A DNA stretch of 64,000 nt from Chitinophagales bacterium (GCA_026928325.1 JAIXKS010000037.1:1-64000); one strand, 5' to 3'; shown: positions 53,074-63,710, numbered from the stretch's first letter. Numbers and translations: made by a program. The notes: generated from the sequence alone by a model not told the origin.

Positions 53074-54348
53074 TCAACTAAAGTCCATCAACTCGATAGG
53101 TTTTGGCCGCTCATATAAATAAAAATAGAAACTCAACAATAAAGAAAGGCTCAGATATCCTAACACAAAATATGTACCTCCCAAAAAGTATTGTTCGATA
53201 CCAAACCAAGAATATCCATTTAATGATAACAAAACAAAAGCTATCAAACATTTTATGGCTTCAAATACGACACCCAAGAAACTACCGTCCATTAAGCTCG
53301 TGTAAGCAAAAATAGAAACAAAAATAAAAAAGCCGTAACCGATAACCATTTGCATAGGTAATGTCCCGATGTTATTAAACAAATACAGCATAAACAGCAA
53401 GGTCATGACAAGCTGAACAACAGACCAAATCTTAAAAAATGTAGAAGATTCCGTTTCGTATTTGGGTCTGTGATATATATCTTCTGAATAGGTCATTGGG
53501 TATTTCTCAGCTACATCCTGAGGTCGCCAACCTGTAGGCATAAACCAAACTTTAATTTTATCAATCCAATTAGAGGTTCGCCAAGCATCCTTTATGATAT
53601 TCCAAATGTGATGATAATTGATAATCCAAGGATTCCAAGTTTTCACGGCTTTAGTTATCCCATAGACAGCCGGTTCATTGGGCAATTCCGGTTGAAAAGT
53701 ACCAAACCACTTATCCCATACGATAAATACTTGACTGTAATTTTTATCTAAATACATAGGATTAATCGCATGATGGACTCTATGATGAGATGGTGTAACC
53801 AAAATATACTCAAGCCATCCCATTTTTCCTATCAACCGCGTGTGATACCAAAATTGTGCAAAAAGCTGTATTGGTGCCACTACTGCAATCACCTTCCCAG
53901 GAATGCCGATCAGGGCCATCGGTAGATAAGTAAACGTAAACAAGGCAACAATGTCCGAGGCTGACTGACGAAGCGCACAAGGTAAATTAAACTCTTCACT
54001 ACTGTGATGAACTACATGCCGATTCCAGAACACATTGACTTCATGGCTCCACCGATGAACCCAATATCCGGAAAAATCAATGCCAATAAACGCCAATACA
54101 TACAAGAGCCATGTCGATTCTAAGTGAAACACCGCTAGTTTACTTACCATCCATTGATAACTTATAATCACGATAGAAAGGCCTAAAACGTCCTTTACCA
54201 CATTAGTTATTCCCGAACTCAAACTCGAAATTGTATCAAACAGCCTTAGCGTATGATGTCCCATTCTAAATCCAGCGATATACTCTATTAAGATGAGTAC
54301 CAAAAAGAAAGGAATGGCATAATTGAGCACTTGAGCGTACGCTTCCAT
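53074..54348 (-). CDS. Sterol desaturase / fatty acid hydroxylase superfamily membrane protein
   Basis: A 424-residue integral membrane protein with the eight-His di-iron signature of the superfamily: HRWSHE, RHVVHH and, after WYHTRLIG, the box HHRVHH. About four membrane helices precede or surround the His boxes. After residue ~300 come four further hydrophobic helices (VVQLVMTLLFMLYLF, VIGYGFFIFVSIFAY and so on), making it longer than bare family members (~270-300). It hydroxylates or desaturates a lipid; the substrate is unknown. The start is the ATG at 54348 rather than a TTG two codons earlier. It precedes the dnaB intergenic region, in the same direction as pckG. Confidence 0.88.
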   Translation of the reverse strand: MEAYAQVLNYAIPFFLVLILIEYIAGFRMGHHTLRLFDTISSLSSGITNVVKDVLGLSIVIISYQWMVSKLAVFHLESTWLLYVLAFIGIDFSGYWVHRWSHEVNVFWNRHVVHHSSEEFNLPCALRQSASDIVALFTFTYLPMALIGIPGKVIAVVAPIQLFAQFWYHTRLIGKMGWLEYILVTPSHHRVHHAINPMYLDKNYSQVFIVWDKWFGTFQPELPNEPAVYGITKAVKTWNPWIINYHHIWNIIKDAWRTSNWIDKIKVWFMPTGWRPQDVAEKYPMTYSEDIYHRPKYETESSTFFKIWSVVQLVMTLLFMLYLFNNIGTLPMQMVIGYGFFIFVSIFAYTSLMDGSFLGVVFEAIKCLIAFVLLSLNGYSWFGIEQYFLGGTYFVLGYLSLSLLLSFYFYLYERPKPIELMDFS

Positions 54349-54464
54349 ATTCAATTTTAAATTTTAGAAAGAAGAGCTATCCATTTATATCTGTAATAAA
54401 AATGGGAAAACTGAGCAAATGCCCAATTCTCCCTATCATTATCGATATATTTCTTTAAAATCAA

Positions 54465-56315
54465 TTAAAAATCTTCCGGTTGTTGTCCCCATTGTTCAGG
54501 TGAACGCCAGAGTGCAGACAACAATAATTCTCTCATAAATAAGAATTCTTTAGGCAGTCTGTTATAGAATGAAGAGAAAAGTTCTTGATGAGACAACAAC
54601 TCTTTTTTCCAAACTTCTCTGTCAATGGTCATGATCTTTTCGAATTTATCTTGTGGATAATCCAAGCCTTTCCAATCTAAATCCTTATATCTTGGTACCC
54701 ATCCGATTGGACTTTCAACAGCCGAGCCTTTTCCGTGAATACGGTCAAAAATCCATTTTAGAACTCGAATATTGTCTCCAAATCCAGGCCAAATAAACTT
54801 ACCATTTTCATCCTTTCTAAACCAATTCACATTGAAGATACGCGGTGCATCAGGAAGATTTCTACCAAACTGAAGCCAGTGATTGATATAGTCACCGATA
54901 TTGTATCCCATAAATGGCAACATAGCAAATGGATCTCTTCGAACGACACCTTGTGCTCCAACAGCCGCAGCCGTGGTTTCGCTCCCCATAGTCGCTGCGG
55001 TGTAAACGCCAAAATTCCAGTTAAAGGATTGATATACCAATGGAATACCGGAAGCTCTTCTTCCACCAAAGATAAAAGCTGAAACCGGAACACCTTCCTT
55101 GCTATCATACTTTTCGTCCACAGCCGGATTTTGGGAAGCTCTCGCTGTAAATCGGCTATTCGGGTGAGCGGCTGGTTTTCCGCTATTCTTATCATACGGT
55201 TGTCCATGCCAATCCAAGAGATTGTCCGGAATTTCTTTTGATTTGCCTTCCCACCAAACATCACCATCCGCTGTGACGGCTACGTTGGTAAATATCGTAT
55301 TTGCTTTGATGGTTTCCATCGCATTGGGGTTGGTATCATAATTAGTACCTGGAACGACACCAAAATAACCACTTTCCGGATTAATCGCTACTAATCGACC
55401 AGATTTCTCTCGATGGATCCAAGCGATATCATCACCTACCGTGGTTATTTTCCAACCATCAAAAGAAGATGGCGGTATTAACATAGAAAAATTCGTCTTA
55501 CCACATGCACTTGGAAATGAAGCTGCGATATAGGCCTTTTTCTTTTCTGGAGATTCTACACCCATAATCAGCATGTGCTCTGCCATCCATCCTTCTTCCC
55601 TTGCCATAACGGAAGCGATCCTGAGTGCAAAACATTTTTTACCCAATAAGGCATTTCCACCGTAACCACTACCATAAGAAATGATTAATCTTTCTTCTGG
55701 GAAATGGGTAATATATTTTTCTTTATTACATGGCCATTTGACATCATCTTCACCCGAATTGAGCGGTGCTCCTACGGTGTGAACACATTTGACATACGGA
55801 CCATTTTCTATATATGGCATCGCTTGGTCACCCATGCGTGTCATGATATTCATACTTACGACTACATACTCCGAATCGGTAATCTGTATCCCATACCTCG
55901 AATACGGTGATCCTACCGGACCCATACAAAAAGGTATCACATACAATGTTCGCCCTTTCATACATCCTTTGGTCAATTCGTTGAGGATACCTTTCATTTG
56001 TCCCGGATCCATCCAATTATTAGTCGGACCAGCTTCATCTTTCGTTCGGCTACATATAAACGTTCTATCCTCTACCCTAGCTACATCACTCGGATCACTA
56101 AAACACGCGAAACTATTAGGTCTCAATTCCTGATTTAATTTGATAAAGGTACCTTTATCTACCAGCAACTGACATAAACGGTTATACTCCTCATCGGAGC
56201 CATTACACCAATATACACTATCGGCTTCAAAATAGGCAGCTACACATTCTACCCATGCATTGATGCTCTCTCTTCCTGAAACAGCATCTTTAGAGGCAAA
56301 GACTGAATTATTCAT
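54465..56315 (-). CDS. pckG: Phosphoenolpyruvate carboxykinase (GTP)
   Basis: Converts oxaloacetate and GTP to phosphoenolpyruvate for gluconeogenesis (EC 4.1.1.32). From the ATG at 56315 it has 616 residues. Recognisable parts are the substrate-binding [20 protein letters not shown], the P-loop FPSACGKTN, the metal/nucleotide region GDDIAWIH, and [15 protein letters not shown] and [10 protein letters not shown] near the C-terminus. This is the GTP-type family, not the ATP-type PckA. The longer open frame to 56360 would add 15 Ile/Lys-rich residues across the promoter region and was rejected. Confidence 0.96.
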   Translation of the reverse strand: MNNSVFASKDAVSGRESINAWVECVAAYFEADSVYWCNGSDEEYNRLCQLLVDKGTFIKLNQELRPNSFACFSDPSDVARVEDRTFICSRTKDEAGPTNNWMDPGQMKGILNELTKGCMKGRTLYVIPFCMGPVGSPYSRYGIQITDSEYVVVSMNIMTRMGDQAMPYIENGPYVKCVHTVGAPLNSGEDDVKWPCNKEKYITHFPEERLIISYGSGYGGNALLGKKCFALRIASVMAREEGWMAEHMLIMGVESPEKKKAYIAASFPSACGKTNFSMLIPPSSFDGWKITTVGDDIAWIHREKSGRLVAINPESGYFGVVPGTNYDTNPNAMETIKANTIFTNVAVTADGDVWWEGKSKEIPDNLLDWHGQPYDKNSGKPAAHPNSRFTARASQNPAVDEKYDSKEGVPVSAFIFGGRRASGIPLVYQSFNWNFGVYTAATMGSETTAAAVGAQGVVRRDPFAMLPFMGYNIGDYINHWLQFGRNLPDAPRIFNVNWFRKDENGKFIWPGFGDNIRVLKWIFDRIHGKGSAVESPIGWVPRYKDLDWKGLDYPQDKFEKIMTIDREVWKKELLSHQELFSSFYNRLPKEFLFMRELLLSALWRSPEQWGQQPEDF

Positions 56316-56341
56316 GATAAGATTTGTTTTAATAATAATCA

Positions 56342-56349
56342 CAAATTTA
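56342..56349 (-). promoter_or_regulatory. -7 promoter box of pckG
   Basis: Minus strand TAAATTTG, consensus match, 27 nt upstream of the pckG ATG. Confidence 0.5.
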
Positions 56350-56552
56350 GCAATAATCAAGATATTATTTTAATAAAACTTTAATTTTAATCTTGATTTC
56401 TCAATAAAGGTCAATTTAGTCTGAATAAGCTAGACAATCTTGTCAATCATATTAACATTTTGTCCAATATTAAACAATTGAAATTGAAAATCTAGTCATT
56501 TAATACAAAAAATCGTTATTTTGCACGCTCATATAATAATGCACCTATTTTT

Positions 56553-57323
56553 ATGATACTTATTACCAATGATGATGGTATTGCTGCGCCTGGAATCAGG
56601 GCTTTAATCGAGGTAGCGTCGGCATTCGACGACATCCTTGTTGTAGCTCCAGATTCTCCTCAATCCGGCAAAGGGCATGCGGTCACACTCAATCAGCCCT
56701 TAAAACTCCGAAAGGTTCAACTTTTCGAAGGTATCGAAGCCTACGAATGTTCAGGAACACCCGTGGATTGCGTAAAATTAGCAAAACATGTTTTAGCCAA
56801 AGACCAACCAATCAATTTGTGTCTCTCTGGGATTAACCACGGCTCCAATGCTTCAATAAACATTATTTATAGCGGAACGATGTCCGCAGCTATGGAAGCC
56901 AGTCTCGAAGGAATTCCATCGATTGGTTTTTCTCTTTTGGATTTTAGCTTTGACGCTAACTTTGAAGGTGCTAAGGTCTATGTTAAAAAGATAATTCGAC
57001 AAGTTCTAGCCACGCCTATGACAGATTGTAAATTACTCAATGTAAACATTCCATCATGTCCGGCGGAGGATATACGTGGCATCAAAGTATGTAGGCAGGC
57101 TCACGGGCTTTGGGAAGAGGATTTTCAAATCGGTACAGATCCGAGAGGTGATCATTATTATTGGTTAACGGGAGCCTTTGTTTGTAAAGAAGATGCAGAC
57201 AAAGCAGATCATGACATTTGGGCACTTGACCATAATTTCGTATCTGTAGTACCTTCGGGTCATGATTTAACTCATTATCACTATTTGAATGATTTTAAAT
57301 ATTTAGAAAATATAAAAGAATAG
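56553..57323 (+). CDS. surE: 5'/3'-nucleotidase SurE
   Basis: Metal-dependent phosphatase acting on nucleoside 5'- and 3'-monophosphates and some polyphosphates. 256 residues with the invariant N-terminal ITNDDGIAAPGIRAL (metal-binding DD), APDSPQSGKGHAVTL, CSGTPVDCVKLA and SGINHGSN motifs. First gene of a tight rightward cluster with a small membrane protein (1-nt gap), lpxB and pnuC. A poor -7-like TTATTTTG is 20-30 nt upstream. Confidence 0.95.
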   Translation: MILITNDDGIAAPGIRALIEVASAFDDILVVAPDSPQSGKGHAVTLNQPLKLRKVQLFEGIEAYECSGTPVDCVKLAKHVLAKDQPINLCLSGINHGSNASINIIYSGTMSAAMEASLEGIPSIGFSLLDFSFDANFEGAKVYVKKIIRQVLATPMTDCKLLNVNIPSCPAEDIRGIKVCRQAHGLWEEDFQIGTDPRGDHYYWLTGAFVCKEDADKADHDIWALDHNFVSVVPSGHDLTHYHYLNDFKYLENIKE

Positions 57324-57324
57324 T

Positions 57325-57627
57325 ATGGAAAAGAATTCTGTATTAATGGGATTTGTAGTTGGTGCCATAGTTCCTGTTTTAGGGTTTTACCTTATTGAAA
57401 ACATTTTTGACCTATTGACCAATATGGGCTGGATGGACGAAGTCACGATGTCCACCGGAGGAAAAAGATATAGAACGATGGCCTTACTAGCGATTTGCTG
57501 CAATCTCATCCCTGTCAATATCTTTAAAGTTAGGAAATGGGATGAAACCATGCGCGGCATTGTTTTTCCCACGCTTATCTATGTTGGTGCTTGGATTTAT
57601 ACGTTTTATGATCAATTATTTGTATAA
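57325..57627 (+). CDS. Small conserved membrane protein between surE and lpxB
   Basis: A 100-residue protein with three predicted membrane helices (~6-30, ~50-68 and ~76-95) and a short basic loop (GGKRYRTM, KVRKWDETM). It starts one base after the surE stop and ends 6 nt before lpxB, so it is almost certainly translated from the same mRNA. I do not recognise a characterised family. A role near lipid A or envelope synthesis is inferred only from position. Confidence 0.8.
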   Translation: MEKNSVLMGFVVGAIVPVLGFYLIENIFDLLTNMGWMDEVTMSTGGKRYRTMALLAICCNLIPVNIFKVRKWDETMRGIVFPTLIYVGAWIYTFYDQLFV

Positions 57628-57633
57628 AGATCC

Positions 57634-58740
57634 ATGAAGTACTACCTGATAGCCGGCGAAGCATCCGGAGATTTACACGCTTCCAACCTGATGAAGGGTT
57701 TAAAAAAACTGGACGGTGATGCTCAATTTATTTGTTGGGGCGGTGATAAAATGCAAGAAGCCGGAGGAACCTTGGTAGAGCATTATCGGAATACGGCCTT
57801 CATGGGTTTTATAGAAGTTGTCAAAAACCTTCGTACTATTTTTGCTTATATTCGCAAATGTAAGGCAAGCATTTTAAGAGAAAAACCAGATGTTCTGATT
57901 TTAATAGATTATCCAGGATTTAATCTTAGAATTGCCAAATGGGCTGCCAGCCAAAAAATAAAAATTGTCTATTATATAACGCCTCAAGTGTGGGCTTGGC
58001 ATCAATCCAGAGTGCATGCCTTGGCAAAATTTACAGATCTTTTGCTCGTTATCCTACCATTTGAAAGTGCTTTTTTCAATAAATTTGGGTATCGGGCTTT
58101 TTATGTAGGTCATCCGCTAACAGACGCCATTCATCAATATAAACCTGATGCTCAGTTTACCAATTTATATAAAAACAAAGACGTCATAGCTTTGCTGCCA
58201 GGTAGCCGAAAACAAGAAATTGCTTTAATTTTGCCGCGGATGTTGGAAGCATTAAAATCATCTGATCAAGATATATTACTTGCAGGTGCGCCTGCTATAC
58301 CCGACCATTTGTATCTAGACATTTTGGAGCAACACGGTATGAAAAATAAAGTTACCTTGGTTAGAGATAAAACTTACGATATTCTATCCATTGCTTCAAG
58401 CGCCTTAGTGGGGAGTGGAACAGCTACCCTTGAAACAGCCTTATTTAAGGTACCACAAGTGGTTTGTTATAAAGGTCATTTTATTTCTTATCAGATAGCA
58501 AAACGGCTGGTCAACATTCCTTACATTTCTTTGGTCAACCTCATAGCAGAAAAGGAAGTGGTCAAAGAACTCATTCAAGACCAACTCACAACCGAAAACA
58601 TCCAACAAGAACTTAAAACCCTGGCACTTCGCAGATCAGAAATCATAGCTGACTATGAAGCATTAACGCAATTATTAGGCAATGCCGGAGCTTCAGACAA
58701 AGCCGCCGGTCAAATCTACCAATTACTTCAAGAATCATGA
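57634..58740 (+). CDS. lpxB: Lipid A disaccharide synthase
   Basis: GT19 glycosyltransferase that joins UDP-2,3-diacylglucosamine to lipid X, forming the lipid A disaccharide at the inner membrane. 368 residues, with AGEASGDLHASNLM at the start, GHPLTDAI in the middle and LLPGSRKQEI and GSGTATLETALFKVPQVV near the nucleotide site. It is separated by about 20 kb from lpxD, lpxC-fabZ and lpxA in this window. It overlaps pnuC by 4 nt (ATGA). Confidence 0.95.
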   Translation: MKYYLIAGEASGDLHASNLMKGLKKLDGDAQFICWGGDKMQEAGGTLVEHYRNTAFMGFIEVVKNLRTIFAYIRKCKASILREKPDVLILIDYPGFNLRIAKWAASQKIKIVYYITPQVWAWHQSRVHALAKFTDLLLVILPFESAFFNKFGYRAFYVGHPLTDAIHQYKPDAQFTNLYKNKDVIALLPGSRKQEIALILPRMLEALKSSDQDILLAGAPAIPDHLYLDILEQHGMKNKVTLVRDKTYDILSIASSALVGSGTATLETALFKVPQVVCYKGHFISYQIAKRLVNIPYISLVNLIAEKEVVKELIQDQLTTENIQQELKTLALRRSEIIADYEALTQLLGNAGASDKAAGQIYQLLQES

Positions 58741-59384
58741 CAATACAAGATATATGCGCACAGTTCATGGATGAAATCATGACTACGCAGTGGCAGGAAT
58801 TAGTGAGCACCTTCGCCCAAATAGCAAGTGTTTGGTACGCTCGAAAAAACAACATCTTGGTATATCCGACTGGAATCATCGGCGTCATTCTCGCTTCGTG
58901 GGTTTATTTATTTATCGCACATCCTCCATTGTATGCAGATGGCATTTTAAATATCTATTATTTTGGAATGAGTGCGTATGGTTGGTACAATTGGATGCAA
59001 AAAAATGACAGTGATACCGACACCTTTCCGATCAGTTGGTGTACAAAATCTGAATTAACTACAGGGATAATAGGTTTTGTCTTGGCTTGGGCAGCCATTT
59101 ATTTTCTTTTGCACTATATGACCAATTCCAATACACCATTTTTAGATGCATTGGTATCTTCTACTGCAATGACTGCGATGTGGTGGATGGCTAAACGAAA
59201 GATAGAAAACTGGATTGCGTGGATTGTTAGTAATATTGTAGCCATTCCTTTAAATTTCTACAAAGGATTTATGTTATTTACGGTCATGTATGTTATATTT
59301 TTAGTATTGGCATATATGGGATACTTGTCTTGGAAAAAAGAAGCAATAGCCTCTGCGAACTCAAAGGATGCTGACGCACACTAA
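58737..59384 (+). CDS. pnuC: Nicotinamide riboside/mononucleotide transporter PnuC
   Basis: A 215-residue inner membrane protein with about seven helices and the aromatic PnuC signature (IASVWYARKNNILVYPTGII near residues 30-50, and YGWYNWMQ). It supplies NAD precursors. The start codon overlaps the lpxB stop (ATGA). No regulatory riboswitch was seen; it has no separate promoter and its expression seems tied to surE-lpxB. Confidence 0.88.
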   Translation: MTIQDICAQFMDEIMTTQWQELVSTFAQIASVWYARKNNILVYPTGIIGVILASWVYLFIAHPPLYADGILNIYYFGMSAYGWYNWMQKNDSDTDTFPISWCTKSELTTGIIGFVLAWAAIYFLLHYMTNSNTPFLDALVSSTAMTAMWWMAKRKIENWIAWIVSNIVAIPLNFYKGFMLFTVMYVIFLVLAYMGYLSWKKEAIASANSKDADAH

Positions 59385-59522
59385 TTTTTAGGATTATAAA
59401 ATGGGCATTCAAAAAAAAGTATCGCAACCAGCAATAGGAATCCACGGTATAAAATGTAAGCATTCATAGATTTATTTTGTTAATTAATCAGCAAAAACCT
59501 TATGTTTCATATATCAATTACC

Positions 59523-59551
59523 TTGAATATCAAAGTAAAACGTTATCTTTG
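59523..59551 (+). promoter_or_regulatory. Promoter of lepB with -33 and -7 boxes
   Basis: TTG at 59523-59525, 18-bp spacer, TATCTTTG at 59544-59551; about 20 nt of leader before the GTG start at 59577. Confidence 0.5.
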
Positions 59552-59576
59552 CCATCCAAATTAAACTTAGTCTAAA

Positions 59577-61202
59577 GTGAGTATTCTAATATTTTTAATT
59601 ATATCCTACATTTTATTAAGCATCAGCTTATATATGTTGTTTCCAAAAGCAGGAGTTGATGCTACAAAAGGTCTGATACCCGGTGTTAATTTTATAGAAT
59701 GGTGTAAACTCATCGGGCGCAAACCGAGTTATGCTTTATGGCTATTATTTCCGGTCGTCAATTTATTTATTTTTTGTGGCATGGCCGTTGATTTAGTCAG
59801 GTCTTTCAACAAATTATCTTTTGCTGATACTGCACTAGCCGTAATTTATGCACCTGCAGCTTTTTTCAAACTAGCGACTTCCGCCCATGAAAAATATACC
59901 GGTGCTACCCTACCTAAGGAGGCAGCCTATGCCAAAAGCATCGAGGATGCTAGAGCGGCTGGCGATACTTACAACCTAAAAAAATTAGAAGAAAATAATC
60001 CTTATAAAAAATCAGTCATTAGAGAGTGGACAGAATCCATCGTCTTTGCAGTGTTTGCAGCATCCTTTATTCGGATGTTCTTGATTGAAGCCTATGTGAT
60101 ACCGACGCCATCAATGGAAGGTTCACTCAATGTAGGCGACTTTTTATTTGTATCTAAAGCCAATTATGGAATCAGAATGCCGATGACCGTTGCGATGTTG
60201 CCTTTAGTGCATAATCAGGTTCCGTTTTTAGGTACTGAATCCTATTTAAAATCACCGAGTTTGCCTTACAAAAGACTTCCTGCCATTGAAAAAGTCGAGG
60301 CAGGCAAACCCTTTGTATTCAATTGGCCAGTCGGCGATAGTGTGTATATTACGCAGCAACGTTCTTACGCAGTCAGTCAAGTGACGAGCAATCCACAATT
60401 ATTAGGAGATCCTGAGCTTGCCGCTTTGGTAAAAAACAAAGGATACGTAGTAAGACCTATAGACAAAAAAGATCACTATATCAAAAGGTGTGTTGCCGGC
60501 CCGGGAGATTCTCTTCAAATCATCAATAAGCAAATTTACCTAAACGGTCAACCATTGGCTAATCCTAAGCATCTCCAATTTCATTATCACGTATTTTTAC
60601 CACCTAATGTTTCGATTAGTAATAAAAGACTTGACGAGTGGGGCATTGATTATGGCGATAATGTCTATTTTATGGGCTCCAAAGACGTCTTCTTCAATGG
60701 AAGAGGTGAATTGCACTTAGATAACGAACAAGTTGAGAAACTCAAATCGTTAGACCCAAATGTTCAAGTTGTTCCTGCCAATCAGGAGCCTGATCCTTTA
60801 AAGTTATTTCCTTTTGACAGTATTGTCGGATCGCAAAATTGGACACTTGATGATTATGGTCCTATTTGGATACCTAAAGCCAATGCTACGACATCGCTTA
60901 CTTTAAAAAATCTCCCATTTTATAGAAGGGTTATAGCTGTTTATGAAAACAATCAGTTGGAAGTAAAAGGAGATGATATCTTCATCAATGGTCAGAAAGC
61001 GGATAGCTATACCTTCAAACAAGATTATTTTTGGGCCATGGGAGACAATCGTCATAATTCGGAAGACTCTAGAATGTGGGGCTTTGTCCCGGAAGATCAC
61101 GTTGTAGGCAAACCGCTCTTTATTTGGTTTTCAACTAAAGAAGGTAATATGAGCAATGGTATCAATTGGGACAGAATATTTAAGTCTGCAACCAAGGACT
61201 AA
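59577..61202 (+). CDS. lepB: Signal peptidase I, extended Bacteroidota form
   Basis: Removes signal peptides of exported proteins at the inner membrane. The 541-residue protein, starting with GTG, is much longer than usual (~320 in E. coli). An N-terminal multi-helix region (~1-100, LIFLIISYILLSISLYML and ALWLLFPVVNLFIFCG) comes before the core. The core starts with membrane helix ~153-170 and the catalytic Ser179 in PTPSMEGSL. The general base is K303 in YIKRCVAGPGD. A ~110-residue insertion separates these motifs, and another precedes the final box MGDNRHNSEDSRMWGFVP (about residue 480). It serves the many exported proteins in this window. Confidence 0.93.
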   Translation: MSILIFLIISYILLSISLYMLFPKAGVDATKGLIPGVNFIEWCKLIGRKPSYALWLLFPVVNLFIFCGMAVDLVRSFNKLSFADTALAVIYAPAAFFKLATSAHEKYTGATLPKEAAYAKSIEDARAAGDTYNLKKLEENNPYKKSVIREWTESIVFAVFAASFIRMFLIEAYVIPTPSMEGSLNVGDFLFVSKANYGIRMPMTVAMLPLVHNQVPFLGTESYLKSPSLPYKRLPAIEKVEAGKPFVFNWPVGDSVYITQQRSYAVSQVTSNPQLLGDPELAALVKNKGYVVRPIDKKDHYIKRCVAGPGDSLQIINKQIYLNGQPLANPKHLQFHYHVFLPPNVSISNKRLDEWGIDYGDNVYFMGSKDVFFNGRGELHLDNEQVEKLKSLDPNVQVVPANQEPDPLKLFPFDSIVGSQNWTLDDYGPIWIPKANATTSLTLKNLPFYRRVIAVYENNQLEVKGDDIFINGQKADSYTFKQDYFWAMGDNRHNSEDSRMWGFVPEDHVVGKPLFIWFSTKEGNMSNGINWDRIFKSATKD

Positions 61203-61307
61203 GCTAAAGAATTTAATATAAATATCCTTGAATTTCATGAAACTCAAAGATTACATGAGGTAGGTTGTTTTTTAAAAAAAGTAGAACTCACCATAAAGAT
61301 AATAACC

Positions 61308-61347
61308 TATTCAAGGGATTTTGATGTCGGTTAGATACCCTTGAATA
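61308..61347. other. Hairpin between convergent lepB and acyl-CoA synthetase genes
   Basis: A perfect 10-bp inverted repeat, TATTCAAGGG and CCCTTGAATA, with a 20-nt loop, in the 199-bp convergent gap. T8 follows only 18 nt later (61366-61373), so it may be a weak terminator for lepB. Confidence 0.3.
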
Positions 61348-61401
61348 AATCAAGTATTGGGCTTATTTTTTTTGTGGCTTCTCAATTTGCAGATAGAAAA
61401 T

Positions 61402-63453
61402 TTATTTTTCAATACTCACACGAGCATCAACAACAATCATATCGTTTTTATCAGCCTTGATTGGATTAAGATCCAGTTCGCTAATTTCTGGTGCAATTAA
61501 TACTAAGGCACCTACGCGCATGATGATGTCTATAAAATGAGTTTCGCTGAGCTTTATCTTATTTCTATATCCGTGAAATAAAGGATAAGCTTTTAGTGAT
61601 GCTATCATAGATTGAGCTTCGGCATGAGCAACCGGTGCTAAGGCTGATGCCGTATCGTTGAGCAATTCTAAAAATATACCACCCAAGCCGCCTAAAACGA
61701 CGTGTCCAAAATTTCCTTGCCGGATAGCACCACAGTATAGTTCTTCACCCGAAACCATCTCTTGGAGTAGTACAGCATTGGCGCCCTCTATAGACATCAA
61801 AGTATCAAAAGCCTGCAATGCTTGGTCAACATTGATAATATTGAGTAAAACTCCGCCAACATCCGATTTGTGTACGGGTCCAATGACTTTCATAACTATA
61901 GGAAATGACACTTTAACCGCTGCGGCTTGAAGTTGGGTTGTATCCCGAATGATGATTTGTTGGGCCATTGGAATACCTGCGGCTGTGAGCAACTCTAATG
62001 TTTCAGAAGCGTTCAGATAACCATTATTTGCAGTATTGATCACAGATCGAATGGCTAAAACGTCCATTTCAGGCAGCACGGCCTTTTCAAAACTGTGTTT
62101 TTGTGCACCATACACGATGGATAAGGCTTTGCCCAAATTTACTTCATCCGGAAAATTGACTCGACCTTTAGCTAAAAATTCCTTGATTTCATTTTCGGCA
62201 TTAATCAAAGAAGGTAGTACAGGATAAATTGGCTTTGTACAAGTAGTCATCTTATTATCCAAGACTTCATATACATCTCTAACATTAAACAGCCCAGGGC
62301 TACCAAAGACAACCACCATAGCATCGACTCCTTCGTAATCTTCACAAAAATCTATGATTTCTCCGAGTTGCGTCGCCGTACCTGTAGCCAAAAAATCAAT
62401 CGGGTTCCCTACAGATGATCCTGGATTCAGTTTTTTTCTAAGTTCTATCGTCCGATCTTCCGCAAAGACCGGAACTTTCAAACCATTGGAAGAAAGCGTA
62501 TCTGTCAACATCACAGCAGATCCGCCGGCATGCGTTATAACTGCAAAGCGATCTCCATCCAAAACCTTGGATTGAAAAACACTAGCTACCGCAATTAATT
62601 CATCCCGACTACTACAATAGACGATTCCACACTTCCTAAATAGCGCGCGAATCACCATATCCGATGTTGCCAAAGCGCCCGTATGAGAGGATGCTGCCCT
62701 ACCTCCCGCCTCGGAATAACCGGACTTTATAGCGGCTATTCTACAACCCTTCTGCACCAAAGAAGAAGCATGCTTTAAAAACTTAAATGGGTTTTTGACT
62801 TGTTCTAGGTATAGTAATTTCACCCTCGAACTTGTGGTAGGATCAAAGGTATCATCCAAATATTCTAGGATCTCCTCTACTCCGGTCTGTGCGGCATTGC
62901 CTATGGAATATATATTAGAAAATCTCAATCCGGTCAAGATAGCAGATTCCATAAAAAACACTGCTGTGGCTCCCGAACTCGATATCAGCTCACAACCTTT
63001 TGGATCATAAACAGGAACCGGCGTTGTAAAAATCCCTTTATAGCTACCATTGATTACGCCAATACAATTGGGTCCTATTAAAGTACCATTGGCCTTATTG
63101 ACGAGATCCACTAATTCCTTTTCAATCAACTTTCCTTCTTCTCCGGCTTCTGAAAATCCCGCTGAAAAAACAATAAATGCCTTTGATCCTTTTTGTATTA
63201 GAATTCGCATTGCCTCAGGACAATCGACAGCCCGAATGGCTAAAATGGCTAAATCAGCAGTCGGAAGTGCACCTAAATCATGTATGTGTTCTACACCTTC
63301 GACTTGGATTGATTTAGGATTTACACCGTAAATCTTACCCTCAAGCCCACCTTGTATCAAATTTTGCAATATCATACCACCGGGTTTTGTGGTATTATCT
63401 GAAGCACCAACGACTACGATACTTTGGGGTTTGATGAGTTGCCTGACTATCAT
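61402..63453 (-). CDS. Acetate/acyl-CoA ligase (ADP-forming), fused alpha-beta subunits
   Basis: A 683-residue protein that makes ATP from acyl-CoA, ADP and phosphate (or the reverse), of the NDP-forming acyl-CoA synthetase family. Order: CoA-binding Rossmann domain (1-~130, VVGASDNTTKPGGMILQNL), succinyl-CoA-synthetase-like ligase domains (~150-450) with the phosphorylated His in the SSHTGALATSD segment, then an ATP-grasp domain (~475-683, ETLELLTAAGIPMAQQ, VMKVIGPVHKSDVGGV). The substrate may be acetate or another short acid; a protein acetyltransferase of the Pat type is excluded by the absence of a GNAT domain. Promoter box at 63478-63485. Confidence 0.88.
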   Translation of the reverse strand: MIVRQLIKPQSIVVVGASDNTTKPGGMILQNLIQGGLEGKIYGVNPKSIQVEGVEHIHDLGALPTADLAILAIRAVDCPEAMRILIQKGSKAFIVFSAGFSEAGEEGKLIEKELVDLVNKANGTLIGPNCIGVINGSYKGIFTTPVPVYDPKGCELISSSGATAVFFMESAILTGLRFSNIYSIGNAAQTGVEEILEYLDDTFDPTTSSRVKLLYLEQVKNPFKFLKHASSLVQKGCRIAAIKSGYSEAGGRAASSHTGALATSDMVIRALFRKCGIVYCSSRDELIAVASVFQSKVLDGDRFAVITHAGGSAVMLTDTLSSNGLKVPVFAEDRTIELRKKLNPGSSVGNPIDFLATGTATQLGEIIDFCEDYEGVDAMVVVFGSPGLFNVRDVYEVLDNKMTTCTKPIYPVLPSLINAENEIKEFLAKGRVNFPDEVNLGKALSIVYGAQKHSFEKAVLPEMDVLAIRSVINTANNGYLNASETLELLTAAGIPMAQQIIIRDTTQLQAAAVKVSFPIVMKVIGPVHKSDVGGVLLNIINVDQALQAFDTLMSIEGANAVLLQEMVSGEELYCGAIRQGNFGHVVLGGLGGIFLELLNDTASALAPVAHAEAQSMIASLKAYPLFHGYRNKIKLSETHFIDIIMRVGALVLIAPEISELDLNPIKADKNDMIVVDARVSIEK

Positions 63454-63477
63454 AGGTATTTAAGATTTAAAAGTCCG

Positions 63478-63485
63478 CAAATCTA
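63478..63485 (-). promoter_or_regulatory. -7 promoter box of the acyl-CoA ligase gene
   Basis: Minus strand TAGATTTG, consensus match, 24 nt upstream of the ATG at 63453. The following 63486-63710 is AT-rich with no feature that I can support. Confidence 0.45.
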
Positions 63486-63710
63486 GTAAAATCCTCGAAA
63501 AAAATGGATGACAATAATCATTTATCAATAAAAATGATAGCCAGGATACATTTATGATTTAATTTTGGAATTGCCGATATCTTGGTTTATTGAGTTGGAT
63601 GAGGTGATTTAATGACGTTAGGTATGAAATTTATGGATTGAATGGTTGAAACTACAGATTTAGGTCCATTAAATAATAAAAAATTAAAGACTATCGACTT
63701 TTCAAAAATG

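Noticed and set aside
54652..54660. Third perfect DnaA box
   Set aside because: It lies alone inside the pckG coding sequence; one chance copy is expected in a window of this size, so it is not counted as part of an origin.
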